This document shows, in pieces, positions 17,587 to 26,487 of a DNA stretch of 54,176 bases. Source of the stretch: Actinomycetes bacterium (GTDB lineage Bacteria > Actinomycetota > Coriobacteriia > Anaerosomatales > Anaerosomataceae); assembly GCA_021373175.1 (NCBI GenBank), contig JAJFTE010000101.1:1-54176 (forward strand), given 5' to 3'. The position numbers and the translations under genes were made by a program. Below the pieces are notes generated by a model. The model was not told where the DNA came from. It searched no databases and saw only the letters and a list, made by a program, of their open reading frames with translations. Numbering within the stretch: the stretch's first letter is position 1; each line of letters opens with the position of its first letter.

Positions 17587-18623
17587 CCAGCGTGCTTCAG
17601 CCGATCGCGATTCCGGGGCTTGCGCTCGTGTTGTGCGTGGCCGTGCCCGTAGCGCTCATGCGCATGCTCGTGCCGTCGCTCGAGCGCGGACGGGGCGTTG
17701 CCAACTACCGGGGGGCCGCGGTGTTCGCCGGTCTTGGCGTCGTGTGGGTGATCTGGGCAGGGTGCGCCATCGCGTGCGGCGTCGTGGCGGCAACGCTTGA
17801 TGGCCGCTCGGCGCTCGTCGTCCTCACACTGCTCGGGCCGCTTGCGCTCGTCGCAAGCGCGCTGGGTCTCGTCGACGACGCGTACGGGAGTGCCGAGGAC
17901 CGTGGATTCCGCGGTCACTTCCGGGCGCTCGCACGGGGCCGCATCACTACCGGCATGCTGAAACTCATCGGTATCGGTGTGGCCTCTGTTGTGGTTGCGG
18001 CCGTGCTTGCTCCCATTGCCCCCTGGGGCCTCGGTCTCACCGGTGTCGCGCGTATCGGCGGCATCGCGCTTGCGGCGATGGCCATAGCGCTCACGACCAA
18101 CTTCGTGAACTTGATGGATCTCAGACCGGGGCGCGCGCTCAAAATGTATTCGGTCCTTGTGGTTGCGGGAGTGCCGGTCGTGACCGCGACGATTTTCGGC
18201 GGCCCCGTCGGCGCGCCAAGCGAGGTGACGCTTTCGGCGGTTTCGGGCATCGCCTTGGCCGCAGCGCTGCTCGGGCCGGTCTTCGCGGTGTGGCGCTTCG
18301 ATCTCACCGAGCGCGGCATGCTTGGTGACGCCGGCGCGAACGCCATGGGAGCGGTCGCCGGCGCGCTGCTCGTCATAGCGATGCCGCTGTGGGTGCTCGG
18401 CGTGTACTCGGCGGCGCTTCTCGGCCTCAATGTACTGTCCGAGAAGGTCTCGTTCTCGGCAGTGATCGAACGAACGGCCGCTTTGCGATGGCTGGACCGG
18501 CTCGGCAGGCTGCCCGAAGGCGAACCGCCGCCGGCAAGCGCGGAATCCCTCGCGGCCCCGCCGTCTGATGTCGGCGGCTCGCGGTATCATCATGAAGACG
18601 ACCACAACACAGAGGAGGCATGA
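17583..18623 (+). CDS. MraY/WecA-like phosphoglycosyltransferase (divergent paralogue)
   Basis: Integral membrane enzyme of the polyprenyl-phosphate sugar-1-phosphate transferase family, 346 residues with about nine to ten helices. It has GLVDDAYGS (the DDxxG motif) and [12 protein letters not shown] in place of the GDTGS segment. The NxxNxxDG signature is altered to [15 protein letters not shown], and the MraY histidine motif HHHFEMKGW seen in the true MraY at 37186 is absent. It probably links a sugar phosphate to undecaprenyl phosphate, but with a different substrate from MraY (inference). GTG overlaps the stop of the preceding membrane protein gene, and the C-terminal tail runs to just before pyrG. 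Confidence 0.82.
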   Translation: MTSVLQPIAIPGLALVLCVAVPVALMRMLVPSLERGRGVANYRGAAVFAGLGVVWVIWAGCAIACGVVAATLDGRSALVVLTLLGPLALVASALGLVDDAYGSAEDRGFRGHFRALARGRITTGMLKLIGIGVASVVVAAVLAPIAPWGLGLTGVARIGGIALAAMAIALTTNFVNLMDLRPGRALKMYSVLVVAGVPVVTATIFGGPVGAPSEVTLSAVSGIALAAALLGPVFAVWRFDLTERGMLGDAGANAMGAVAGALLVIAMPLWVLGVYSAALLGLNVLSEKVSFSAVIERTAALRWLDRLGRLPEGEPPPASAESLAAPPSDVGGSRYHHEDDHNTEEA

Positions 18624-18631
18624 GGGAGCGC

Positions 18632-20245
18632 ATGACGACAAAGCACATCTTCGTAACCGGTGGTGTGGTCTCATCGCTTGGCAAAGGCATCACTGCGGCA
18701 TCACTGGGCATGCTCCTGAAGTCACGTGGATTGAAGGTCACGATCCAGAAGCTCGACCCGTACCTCAACGTCGACCCCGGCACGATGAGCCCGTTTCAGC
18801 ACGGTGAGGTGTTCGTCACGGACGACGGGGGAGAGACGGATCTGGATCTCGGGCACTACGAGCGATTCATCGACGAGTCGCTCTCACGCGACTGCAATGT
18901 GACCGCCGGCTCCGTCTACCAGACGCTCATCGCCAAAGAGCGCCGGGGCGACTTTCTGGGCGGAACCGTGCAGGTCATCCCGCACGTGACCAACGAGATC
19001 AAGGAGCGCATCAATCGCCTGGCCGAGCAGACCAAGCCCGACGTCATCATCACGGAGGTCGGCGGGACGGTCGGCGACATCGAGTCGCTGCCCTTCCTGG
19101 AGGCGATCCGTCAGCTGCGCAAGGACAAGGGTCGCGACAACGTCATCTATATCCACGTGACGCTCGTGCCGTACATCGCCGCGTCATCCGAGCTCAAGAC
19201 CAAGCCGACGCAGCACTCCGTCAAGGAACTCCGCTCAATCGGCATCCAGCCCGACTTCATCGTTTGCCGTTCGGACCGTCCCATCGATGCCGGCATCCGG
19301 CGCAAGATCGCGCTGTTCTGCGATGTCGAGCCACAGGCGGTCATCTCGGCGATAGACGCGCCTTCTATCTACGAAGTTCCGCTGACGCTGCGGGGCCAGG
19401 GACTCGACGCGATGGTCATCGAGCGCCTCGGCCTTGAATGCGGCGAGCCCGACATCACCGAGTGGCAGGCGTTCGTGGACCACCGCCGTTCGATCGCCGA
19501 CGAGGTCGACATCGCGCTCGTCGGCAAGTACGTGCAGCTCCCGGACGCGTACCTCTCGGTCACCGAGGCACTCAGCCATGCCGGTATCTTCCATGACCAC
19601 AAGGTGAACGTGCATTGGGTGGATGCCGAGAGTCTGACTCCCGAGGAGGTCGACGAGGTGCTCGTGAGCTACGACGGTATCCTCGTACCCGGAGGGTTCG
19701 GGATTCGTGGGATCGAGGGAAAGATTCGCGCCGCGCGTTACGCGCGCGAGAACAAGGTGCCGTACTTTGGCATCTGCCTTGGGATGCAGGTCGCGGTCGC
19801 CGAATTCGCTCGGCATGCGGCCGGGCTTGAAGGGGCGAACTCGAGCGAGTTCGATCCGGTCACCCCGCACCCGGTCATCGATCTTATGCGCGAGCAGGTC
19901 GATGTCCACGACATGGGTGGCACGATGCGGCTTGGCGCGTATCCGTGCAAGGTCGTTCCCGCCACCAAAGGGTTCGATGCCTACGGTGAGGAAGTCATCT
20001 ACGAGCGTCACCGGCATCGTTATGAGGTGAACAACGCCTATCGGCAACAGCTCATCGATGCCGGCATGATCGTGAGCGGCGTCTCTCCGGACGGAAAGCT
20101 CGTTGAGATGATCGAGCTTCCGGATCACCCGTGGTTCCTCGGCAGCCAGGGGCATCCCGAGTTCAAGAGCCGTCCGACCCGTCCCGCGCCGCTCTTCCGC
20201 GACTTCGTGGGCGCGGCGGTCGCGCACCACGAAGCGCGCGACTAG
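18632..20245 (+). CDS. pyrG: CTP synthase
   Basis: CTP synthase aminates UTP to CTP using glutamine. The chosen ATG 18632 gives 537 residues starting [20 protein letters not shown], the family's usual beginning; ATG 18620 would add MRER and overlaps the upstream stop (ATGA). The N-terminal amidoligase domain has the P-loop [10 protein letters not shown]. The C-terminal class I glutamine amidotransferase domain has [18 protein letters not shown] with the catalytic cysteine, and the final HPEF histidine/glutamate. It lies between the envelope genes and DUF3866, as in the mycobacterial steAB-pyrG order. CTP also feeds lipid and cell-wall precursor synthesis. Confidence 0.97.
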   Translation: MTTKHIFVTGGVVSSLGKGITAASLGMLLKSRGLKVTIQKLDPYLNVDPGTMSPFQHGEVFVTDDGGETDLDLGHYERFIDESLSRDCNVTAGSVYQTLIAKERRGDFLGGTVQVIPHVTNEIKERINRLAEQTKPDVIITEVGGTVGDIESLPFLEAIRQLRKDKGRDNVIYIHVTLVPYIAASSELKTKPTQHSVKELRSIGIQPDFIVCRSDRPIDAGIRRKIALFCDVEPQAVISAIDAPSIYEVPLTLRGQGLDAMVIERLGLECGEPDITEWQAFVDHRRSIADEVDIALVGKYVQLPDAYLSVTEALSHAGIFHDHKVNVHWVDAESLTPEEVDEVLVSYDGILVPGGFGIRGIEGKIRAARYARENKVPYFGICLGMQVAVAEFARHAAGLEGANSSEFDPVTPHPVIDLMREQVDVHDMGGTMRLGAYPCKVVPATKGFDAYGEEVIYERHRHRYEVNNAYRQQLIDAGMIVSGVSPDGKLVEMIELPDHPWFLGSQGHPEFKSRPTRPAPLFRDFVGAAVAHHEARD

Positions 20246-20266
20246 CGCAATAGGAGCGGGGCAGCG

Positions 20267-21337
20267 ATGAGGCTCGTGTGGGCGGACGTTGTGGCGGTCG
20301 AGAGCGAGCGAGACGGGGTACAACGGCTGCGCGTCGCGCTCGACGATGGCACGAACGGCACGGCGCTGTTGTATACCTCGCTTTGCGGGGCCTGCGCCGC
20401 TGACGACCGGGTGCTGCTCAACACCACTGCGGTCGACATGTCGCTCGGTACGGGCGGTCTGCACTTCGTGGTGGCGAGCGCCGGGAGCGGCGTTGTCTTC
20501 GATCAACCGTCCGGAGGGCACGTGATGAAGGCTCGCTACACTCCTGTGCAGCGCGATGTCTGCGCCGTCGAGGAGGCTTCGAGCCCGCACGCCGCGATCA
20601 TGGCAGATGCGGCTGCTTTGGGCGGCATGCCCGTGGTCTGCTGCGGGCTTCACAGCCAGGTACTCCCCGTGGCCGCAGCGATCAAGGCACGACGGCCGGG
20701 CTTGCGCGTCGTCTACGTGATGACAGATGGCGCGTCGTTGCCGCTTGCATTCTCGGATCTCGTGCCGGCGATGCGCGTGGCGGGGCTTCTGGACAAAACG
20801 ATCACGGCGGGGCAGGCGTTCGGCGGCGAGTTGGAGGCGGTGACGCTTCACTCGGCGCTGCTCGCCGCACGACACGTCGCGCACGCGGATGTGGCGATCG
20901 TTGCGTTGGGTCCGGGCATCACAGGTACAGCGACGCCGTTTGGACACGGTGGTGTCGCGCAGGGAGAGGCGATCAACGCCGTCGCAGCGCTTGGCGGCAC
21001 GCCCGTCGCGGTTCTGCGCCTCTCCTTCACAGACACCCGTGCGCGACATTTCGGGCTCAGCCATCACTCGGCCGTCGCGCTTGGCACCGTGGCACTCGCC
21101 CGGGCGATCGTGCCGGTGCCCGCTCTGCCCCATCCCCAGGCGCGTGAGATCGACCGGGCGCTCGAGAGCTTGAGAATCTGGAATCGGCACACACGCAAGG
21201 ATGTGGCGGCGTCGGGCCTACCGGTGACGCGCGGGATCGCGATGCGATCGATGGGACGGACGCCCGAGACCGACCCGGCGTTCTTCCTTGCGGCATCCGC
21301 CGCCGGAAGTGTTGCGGCGGACGTGTGCCCGCGGTGA
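20267..21337 (+). CDS. DUF3866 family protein
   Basis: Function unknown. The 356-residue protein matches DUF3866, a family often found near steAB, pyrG and xerD. It begins MRLVWADVVAVESERDGVQR, a beta-rich N-terminal region. HVMKARYTPVQRDV, VVCCGLHSQVLPVAAAIKAR and VVYVMTDGASLPLAFSDLV suggest an alpha/beta fold, and VALGPGITGTATPFGHGG is a glycine-rich segment that could bind a nucleotide or sugar (inference). No signal peptide or membrane helix is visible. The ATG is preceded by AGGAGCGGGG, 21 bases after pyrG, so it is probably in the pyrG operon. Confidence 0.8.
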   Translation: MRLVWADVVAVESERDGVQRLRVALDDGTNGTALLYTSLCGACAADDRVLLNTTAVDMSLGTGGLHFVVASAGSGVVFDQPSGGHVMKARYTPVQRDVCAVEEASSPHAAIMADAAALGGMPVVCCGLHSQVLPVAAAIKARRPGLRVVYVMTDGASLPLAFSDLVPAMRVAGLLDKTITAGQAFGGELEAVTLHSALLAARHVAHADVAIVALGPGITGTATPFGHGGVAQGEAINAVAALGGTPVAVLRLSFTDTRARHFGLSHHSAVALGTVALARAIVPVPALPHPQAREIDRALESLRIWNRHTRKDVAASGLPVTRGIAMRSMGRTPETDPAFFLAASAAGSVAADVCPR

Positions 21338-21404
21338 CTCTCTCCGGACGGCCCCGGTTTCGTTTCTCGCTCGCGAGGGCGTCAGCACCGTCTCCGAACC
21401 GCAC

Positions 21405-21432
21405 TTGCGCGAGTCACGACCTGCGATACACT
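21405..21432 (+). promoter_or_regulatory. Promoter candidate for alanine dehydrogenase
   Basis: TTGCGC (21405-21410), a 16-base spacer and TACACT (21427-21432) lie in the 198-base gap before ald. The leader would be about 97 bases. Nothing else notable is seen in that gap. Confidence 0.4.
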
Positions 21433-21535
21433 TGTCGAAGCCTGTTCCGGATGGACTATGCATTAGCGCACGCAAGTTGAGGCTCAGGCCATTCATGCCG
21501 ACCGGGTTTTCACCCACGATAGGAAGGATACGACG

Positions 21536-22648
21536 GTGATTATCGGCGTACCCAAGGAAATCAAGAACAACGAGTTTCGCGTTGGCATGACACCGGGCGG
21601 TGTTCGCGAGTTCGTCGCGCACGGCCATGGGGTGCTTGTCGAGAAGGCCGCGGGCGAGGGCTCGTCGTTCGGAGATGACGAATACCTGGCCGCTGGCGCG
21701 GAGCTTGTCGATACCGCCGAGGAGATCTTCGTCCGCGCGGAGATGATCGTCAAGGTGAAAGAGCCGCAGGCCATCGAAATCGCCCGTCTGCGCCCCGGAC
21801 AGATCCTCTACACGTATCTTCACCTCGCCCCGGACCTTGTTCAGACGCAGGGCCTCATCAAATCGGATGCGGTTTGCATCGCTTACGAGACTGTCGAGCT
21901 GCCCAACCACTCGCTACCCTTGCTTGCCCCGATGTCCGAGGTCGCGGGGCGTATGGCCGCACAGGTCGGCGCGACATACCTCCAGAAGCCATTCGGTGGC
22001 CGAGGCGTGCTCATGGGTGGCACCCCGGGGGTTCCGGCCGCGAAGGTCGTGGTGCTCGGTGGCGGTGTCGTCGGTACGAATGCCGCGTACGTTGCCATGG
22101 GGATGGGCGCGGACGTCACGATCGTGGACGTGAACATCGACCGCCTTCGCTACCTGGACGACATCTGGGCCAACCGGATTCGCACGCTGTACTCCAGCAA
22201 GCAGAACATCGAAGAAGCGGTCTACGCTGCCGACCTGGTCATCGGCTCCGTGTTGCTGCCAGGCGCCAAGACTCCGTGGCTCATCACCAAGGACATGCTA
22301 CCGAAGATGAGGCGCGGCTCCGTCGTCGTGGATGTTTCTGTCGACCAGGGCGGCTGCATCGAGACCACGCACGCGACCACACATGCGGATCCGACGTATT
22401 TCGTCGACGGCGTGCTGCACTACGGGGTTGCGAATATGCCAGGCGCCGTGCCGAACACCTCGACGCTTGCGCTTACCAACGCGACGCTGCGTTATGGTCT
22501 CGCGATCGCCAACAAGGGGTGGAAGCAGGCCGTTGTGGACGATCCCGCGCTCGCCAAAGGCGTGAACGTGCTCGACGGGAAGATCACGTATAAGCCGGTC
22601 GCCGATGCTCACGGCATGAACTACACCCCGCTGGAGAAGCTCCTCTAG
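21536..22648 (+). CDS. ald: Alanine dehydrogenase
   Basis: It interconverts L-alanine and pyruvate plus ammonia with NAD. The 370-residue protein begins [20 protein letters not shown] and has the substrate histidine/lysine region YLHLAPD, the pyruvate-binding [20 protein letters not shown] segment, the Rossmann glycine motif [20 protein letters not shown] and [20 protein letters not shown]. The GTG start follows AGGAAGG. It takes the place of the NUDIX gene found between pyrG and xerD in mycobacteria. A strong hairpin follows, so it is likely a single-gene unit. It could supply alanine for the wall peptide or use alanine for carbon and nitrogen. Confidence 0.95.
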   Translation: MIIGVPKEIKNNEFRVGMTPGGVREFVAHGHGVLVEKAAGEGSSFGDDEYLAAGAELVDTAEEIFVRAEMIVKVKEPQAIEIARLRPGQILYTYLHLAPDLVQTQGLIKSDAVCIAYETVELPNHSLPLLAPMSEVAGRMAAQVGATYLQKPFGGRGVLMGGTPGVPAAKVVVLGGGVVGTNAAYVAMGMGADVTIVDVNIDRLRYLDDIWANRIRTLYSSKQNIEEAVYAADLVIGSVLLPGAKTPWLITKDMLPKMRRGSVVVDVSVDQGGCIETTHATTHADPTYFVDGVLHYGVANMPGAVPNTSTLALTNATLRYGLAIANKGWKQAVVDDPALAKGVNVLDGKITYKPVADAHGMNYTPLEKLL

Positions 22649-22674
22649 CAGTGTTTCGCGGTCTTTCAGATGGC

Positions 22675-22698
22675 GGGGGCGGCCTTCGGGCCGCCCCC
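22675..22698 (+). terminator. Perfect 10-bp hairpin with TTCG loop after ald
   Basis: GGGGGCGGCC (22675-22684), loop TTCG, GGCCGCCCCC (22689-22698). Very stable. It lacks a long T run, but the position 26 bases after the ald stop fits a terminator. Confidence 0.6.
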
Positions 22699-22702
22699 GG
22701 TC

Positions 22703-22708
22703 TATAAT
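22703..22708 (+). promoter_or_regulatory. Consensus -10 for a leaderless xerD transcript
   Basis: TATAAT at 22703-22708 lies 6 bases before the xerD ATG at 22715. Transcription normally begins about 7 bases after the hexamer, that is at the A of the ATG. No Shine-Dalgarno sequence precedes the ATG. The -35 region overlaps the ald hairpin and is not a consensus match. Confidence 0.5.
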
Positions 22709-22714
22709 CAAGTC

Positions 22715-23620
22715 ATGAACGAGAGCATCGATGAGTTCCTGACCTACCTCTCCGTGGAGCGCGGTGCATCACCCCACACGATTTCTGCATACAGGCGAGA
22801 CCTTATCGAGTACGCCCAGACACTCGGCTCTCGCGGGATCGATACGCTGCGGGAGGTGACGCGCGAGGACGTCAGCGCGCACATCGGGGTCTTGCGGGCC
22901 CGGGGACTGGCGCCAAGCTCGGTCGAGCGCAACGTCGCCGCGATCAAGTCGTTCCATCGTTTTTGCGTGCGTGAGGGTATCGCCGATGAGCAACCGACGG
23001 CGCGCATCCCTCTCCCGAAGGTGCCCCAGCGCCTTCCGGATGTCATCTCGATCGATGATGCCGAACGTCTGCTCTCGCAGCTCTTCCCTGAAGGGCCGGT
23101 CGGCCACCGCGACCGTGCGCTGCTCGAGACCTTGTACGGCTGTGGTCTTCGTGCCAGCGAGGCGACCGGCCTCGACCTCGAGCACCTGAATCTTGACGGT
23201 GGTTTCGTGCGCGTCTTCGGCAAGGGCAGCAAGGAGCGGCTTGTTCCCGTGAGCGGTGCGGCCGAGCGCGCCCTGCGGGAGTACCTCGCGCATGGCAGGC
23301 CGTTCCTTCGGGCCAAGAAGGCGAGTCTTCGTCAGGACCCATCAGCGGTGTTCCTGAATCAGCGGGGGCAGCGGATGAGCCGCCAGGCCGTCTACGGAAT
23401 CGTGAGGGCCTATGGCGCGCGAGTCGGACTCGAGCTGCATCCGCACTCGCTCAGACACTCATTTGCCACCCACATGCTTGAAGGGGGGGCGGATCTGCGG
23501 TCGCTCCAGGAGATGCTCGGGCATTCCGACATCTCAACGACGCAGATCTACACCCATGTCGATCGTGCCCACCTGAGGGAGGAATATCTCTCGACACACC
23601 CTCGTGCTCGACTGAGGTGA
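22715..23620 (+). CDS. xerD: Site-specific tyrosine recombinase XerD
   Basis: XerD resolves chromosome dimers at dif near the division septum. The 301-residue protein starts MNESIDEFLTYLSVERGASP, the usual core-binding domain. The catalytic set is complete: R146 (GLRASE), H244 and R247 (HPHSLRHSFATH), H270 (LGHSD) and nucleophile Y279 (QIYTHV). A more upstream in-frame start at 22670 lies inside the terminator hairpin and is rejected. The housekeeping length, lack of flanking attachment sites and conserved steAB-pyrG-xerD position speak against a phage integrase. Confidence 0.93.
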   Translation: MNESIDEFLTYLSVERGASPHTISAYRRDLIEYAQTLGSRGIDTLREVTREDVSAHIGVLRARGLAPSSVERNVAAIKSFHRFCVREGIADEQPTARIPLPKVPQRLPDVISIDDAERLLSQLFPEGPVGHRDRALLETLYGCGLRASEATGLDLEHLNLDGGFVRVFGKGSKERLVPVSGAAERALREYLAHGRPFLRAKKASLRQDPSAVFLNQRGQRMSRQAVYGIVRAYGARVGLELHPHSLRHSFATHMLEGGADLRSLQEMLGHSDISTTQIYTHVDRAHLREEYLSTHPRARLR

Positions 23621-23677
23621 GCTCTGAAGCTCCTCGGCAGGCCTGGAAATTTCGTGCTCTTACATACTTCCGAGGGG

Positions 23678-23683
23678 TAGAAT
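23678..23683 (+). promoter_or_regulatory. -10-like element for the BMP transporter operon
   Basis: TAGAAT lies 45 bases before the GTG of the binding protein. No clear -35 is seen upstream. The 107-base gap holds no other clear feature. Confidence 0.35.
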
Positions 23684-23727
23684 GAATACGGTGTACCGGT
23701 CCCACACTACGAGGAGGCGGATCCAGC

Positions 23728-24798
23728 GTGAACAGTAAGTCACTCAGAGTTCTGTCGGTACTGCTAGCAGTTGTGTTGCTCGTCGCGTTTGTACCCGGTT
23801 GCGCGACGAAGACGGATACCTCAGATACCTCGGGTGGGACGACAGCGCCCAAGCCGTCCATCAAGACGGCCATGGTCACCGACGTCGGTGGTCTCGGCGA
23901 CAAGTCATTCAACGACGGAGCGTACGCCGGTCTCCAGCGTGCCGAGAAGGAACTCGGTGTCGAGATCAAGGTCCTTGAGTCAAAGGAGATTACCGACTAC
24001 GAGTCGAACATCGACCAGCTGGCAACCGCGGGGTATAGCCCGATCTTCGCCGTCGGCTTTCTGATGACCGACACGGTCTCCAAGATGGCCACCGCGTTCC
24101 CGGACACGCAGTTCGCCGGCGTCGATGAGTTTTTTGATCCGGTTCCGGCCAATGTCGTCGGTCTGAACTTCAAGGAAGAAGAGGGGAGCTACCTTGCGGG
24201 TGTCGTTGCGGGTCTCGCCACCAAGGACTCGTTCGACAGCAAACTCAACAAGGACAACGTGATCGGCTTCGTGGGCGGCATGGATATCCCGCTCATCCAG
24301 AAGTTCGAAGCTGGCTACATCGCGGGTGCCAAGGCGGTCAACCCCGACGTCAAGGTCATCTCTCTGTACGCCGGCAACTTCACCGATCAGGCGAAGGGCA
24401 AGGAACTCGGCTATTCGCTCATCGAGCAGAAGGCGGACGTCATCTACGCCGCGGCCGGCCAGGTCGGCCTCGGTACCATCGAGGCGTGCAAGGACAAGGG
24501 CGCGCTTTTCATCGGCGTGGACGTGGATCAGTACGAAACGGTCAAGAACAGCGGTAGCGTCATACTGACTTCCATGGTCAAGCACGTCGACAACGCCGTG
24601 TTCGAAACGGTCAAGCAAGCTGTTGACGGTAGCTTCCCTGGCGGCTCCATCAAGATCTTCGGTCTTGCCGAGGACGGTGTTGGTCTTGCTCCGTTCCACG
24701 ACTTCGAGTCCAAGGTTCCACAGGCGATCAAGGACGCGGTCGAGAAGGCTCGCACCGACATCATCTCGGGTGCGATCAAGGTTCCGACGACTCCGTAG
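23728..24798 (+). CDS. BMP family lipoprotein, ABC importer binding protein
   Basis: Substrate-binding lipoprotein of the BmpA/Med family, which in several bacteria binds purine nucleosides. The 356-residue precursor has a signal peptide, MNSKSLRVLSVLLAVVLLVA, and lipobox VPGC with cysteine 25. A serine/threonine-rich linker follows, then TAMVTDVGGLGDKSFNDGAY, the family's diagnostic segment. AGVDEFFDPVPANVVGLNFK and VIYAAAGQVGLGTIEACKDK are typical. The GTG is preceded by GAGGAGG at a slightly long distance of 10 bases. The next three genes code the ATPase and two permeases. Nucleosides are the likely ligand, but the ligand is not proven by sequence. Confidence 0.9.
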   Translation: MNSKSLRVLSVLLAVVLLVAFVPGCATKTDTSDTSGGTTAPKPSIKTAMVTDVGGLGDKSFNDGAYAGLQRAEKELGVEIKVLESKEITDYESNIDQLATAGYSPIFAVGFLMTDTVSKMATAFPDTQFAGVDEFFDPVPANVVGLNFKEEEGSYLAGVVAGLATKDSFDSKLNKDNVIGFVGGMDIPLIQKFEAGYIAGAKAVNPDVKVISLYAGNFTDQAKGKELGYSLIEQKADVIYAAAGQVGLGTIEACKDKGALFIGVDVDQYETVKNSGSVILTSMVKHVDNAVFETVKQAVDGSFPGGSIKIFGLAEDGVGLAPFHDFESKVPQAIKDAVEKARTDIISGAIKVPTTP

Positions 24799-24847
24799 AT
24801 CTGAAGCGGATGAGTGCGCCTACGCGCGAGCAACTGCGCTAGACTAT

Positions 24848-24879
24848 GAGGGACGGCCGGTATCGTCCGGTCGTCCCTC
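24848..24879 (+). terminator. Hairpin between binding-protein and ATPase genes (attenuator candidate)
   Basis: A 13-bp stem, GAGGGACGGCCGG (24848-24860) and CCGGTCGTCCCTC (24867-24879), with one G-T pair and a 6-base loop. It could end part of the transcripts and give more binding protein than membrane components, or stabilise upstream mRNA. No strong T run follows. Confidence 0.45.
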
Positions 24880-24918
24880 TTCGATGGCATGTGGAATCAG
24901 CCGACCCGGGAGGGCTGG

Positions 24919-26487
24919 ATGCCGCTACTCGAGCTGCGCGAAATCACCAAGGTGTTTCCAGGGGTGCTTGCCAACGATCGCGTTTCCATACGGTTGGAAC
25001 GAGGGGAGATCGTCGCCCTTCTCGGCGAGAATGGAGCGGGCAAGTCGACGCTCATGAACGTTGTCTACGGCCTTCTGACTGCCGACGGGGGTGAGATTCT
25101 GGTCGATGACAAGCCGGTGAGGATCAAGTCTCCACGACAGGCGATCGACCTGGGAATCGGCATGGTCCATCAGCACTTCATGCTGATAGAGCCACTCACT
25201 GTAACGGAGAACATCGTTCTGGGACGTGAGCCCGGTCACTACGGCATCATCGATTTCACGACCGCTCGCGAGCGCGTGCGTGAGATCTCGGAGCGTTACG
25301 GGCTGAAGGTCGACCCTGATGCGAAGATCATCGATCTGTCGGTGGGTATGCAGCAGCGCGTTGAGATCCTCAAAGCGCTCTACCAGGGTGTGCGCGTGCT
25401 CATCCTCGACGAGCCGACGGCCGTTCTCACCCCACAGGAGGTCACCGAGCTGTTCACGGTCGTGCGCTCGCTGGTCGATGAGGGTCTCTCGGTGGTGTTC
25501 ATCACCCACAAGCTTGAGGAAGTCGTCGCGATCGCCGATCGCATCCTTGTGATGCGTGACGGTATCGTTGTGGGTGAGACGACCCCTGGCGCTACCGACG
25601 AGGTCGGCCTCGCGCGTATGATGGTCGGTCGAGACGTCGTTCTGCGGGTTGAGAAGGGCGCCGGGACGTGTGGCGGCACCGTGCTGGCAGTCGAGGACGT
25701 CCACGTGCATGACGATCGCTCACTGGAAGCCGTGAAGGGCATCAGCTTCTCTGTGTGCGGCGGCGAGATCCTGGCAATTGCCGGAGTGGACGGGAACGGG
25801 CAGCGGGAGCTCGTGGAGTCAATCGTCGGTTTGAGGCGTCCTTCCAGCGGCAGGATTGAGCTTAAGGGCAAGGACATCACCCACGCGAATGCCAGAGCAT
25901 CCATCGAGGCGGGGGTGTCGCATATCCCCGAGGATCGGCGCCGTCGAGGCCTCGTTCTTGAATTCAACCTCGCCGAGAACATCATTCTCGGCGACCACCG
26001 TAGGCCTCCGGTTGCCCGGCGGGGCATCATGCATCCGAGAGCAATCACCGCGGTCGCACGCAAGCGGATCGCGGACTACGACATCAGGACGCCTTCCGAA
26101 CGGGTGCTTGCCGAGAATCTTTCGGGCGGCAACCAGCAGAAGGTCGTCGTCGCACGCGAGATCGGACGTGACCCCGAGCTGCTCGTAGCCGCTCAGCCGA
26201 CCCGTGGACTTGACGTAGGTGCGATCGAGTTCGTTCATCGACAGATCCTGCGGGAGCGTTCGGCGGGCAAAGCCATCTTGCTGGTGAGCCTGGAGCTTGA
26301 AGAGGTGCTGTCTCTCGCTGATCGGATCCTGGTCATCTACGAGGGCTTGATCGTGAAGGAATTTGCGGCTTCTAAGACCGATGCCGAGACCCTCGGCTAC
26401 TACATGACCGGTGGCGGGGGATCCAAGCTCGACACCGGCACTGGTGCCAGGCAAATAGCCACACCGTCGGCCGGAGGGGACCAATGA
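24919..26487 (+). CDS. ABC transporter ATP-binding protein with two ABC domains (nucleoside/BMP type)
   Basis: Energises the importer. ATG 24919 is preferred to the ATG at 24889 because GGGAGGG lies 4 to 5 bases before it; the product has 522 residues starting MPLLELREITKVFPGVLAND. The first domain has Walker A GENGAGKST, signature LSVGMQQR and Walker B VLILDEPTAVLT. The second has the degenerate Walker A GVDGNGQRE and signature LSGGNQQKVVVAREI, but its Walker B region reads LLVAAQPTRGLDVG with no DE, a pattern normal for the RbsA-like subgroup. The stop overlaps the first permease start (ATGA). Homologous to YufO/NupA-type ATPases. Confidence 0.93.
   Translation: MPLLELREITKVFPGVLANDRVSIRLERGEIVALLGENGAGKSTLMNVVYGLLTADGGEILVDDKPVRIKSPRQAIDLGIGMVHQHFMLIEPLTVTENIVLGREPGHYGIIDFTTARERVREISERYGLKVDPDAKIIDLSVGMQQRVEILKALYQGVRVLILDEPTAVLTPQEVTELFTVVRSLVDEGLSVVFITHKLEEVVAIADRILVMRDGIVVGETTPGATDEVGLARMMVGRDVVLRVEKGAGTCGGTVLAVEDVHVHDDRSLEAVKGISFSVCGGEILAIAGVDGNGQRELVESIVGLRRPSSGRIELKGKDITHANARASIEAGVSHIPEDRRRRGLVLEFNLAENIILGDHRRPPVARRGIMHPRAITAVARKRIADYDIRTPSERVLAENLSGGNQQKVVVAREIGRDPELLVAAQPTRGLDVGAIEFVHRQILRERSAGKAILLVSLELEEVLSLADRILVIYEGLIVKEFAASKTDAETLGYYMTGGGGSKLDTGTGARQIATPSAGGDQ

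Noticed and set aside
17376-18674. 432-codon minus-strand frame opposite the MraY-like gene
   Set aside because: Same reason: complement of a polytopic membrane protein gives arginine/histidine-rich nonsense.
19235-21190. 651-codon open frame on the minus strand opposite pyrG and DUF3866
   Set aside because: It spans two well-supported genes, has shadow-frame composition and no domain motif or ribosome site.
22670-22714. Longer xerD beginning at 22670
   Set aside because: It would translate the terminator hairpin and add residues unlike the family; MNESIDEFL at 22715 is the normal start.
22715-23620. xerD as evidence of a prophage or integrative element
   Set aside because: Housekeeping length and position, no att repeats, no phage or transfer genes nearby.
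23626-23645. Short inverted repeat GAGCT/AGCTC after xerD as terminator
   Set aside because: The stem is only 5 bp with no T run; too weak to claim.
23621-23727. Riboswitch (purine type) before the BMP importer
   Set aside because: The gap is only 107 bases and I could not find the conserved loop sequences or a three-way junction.
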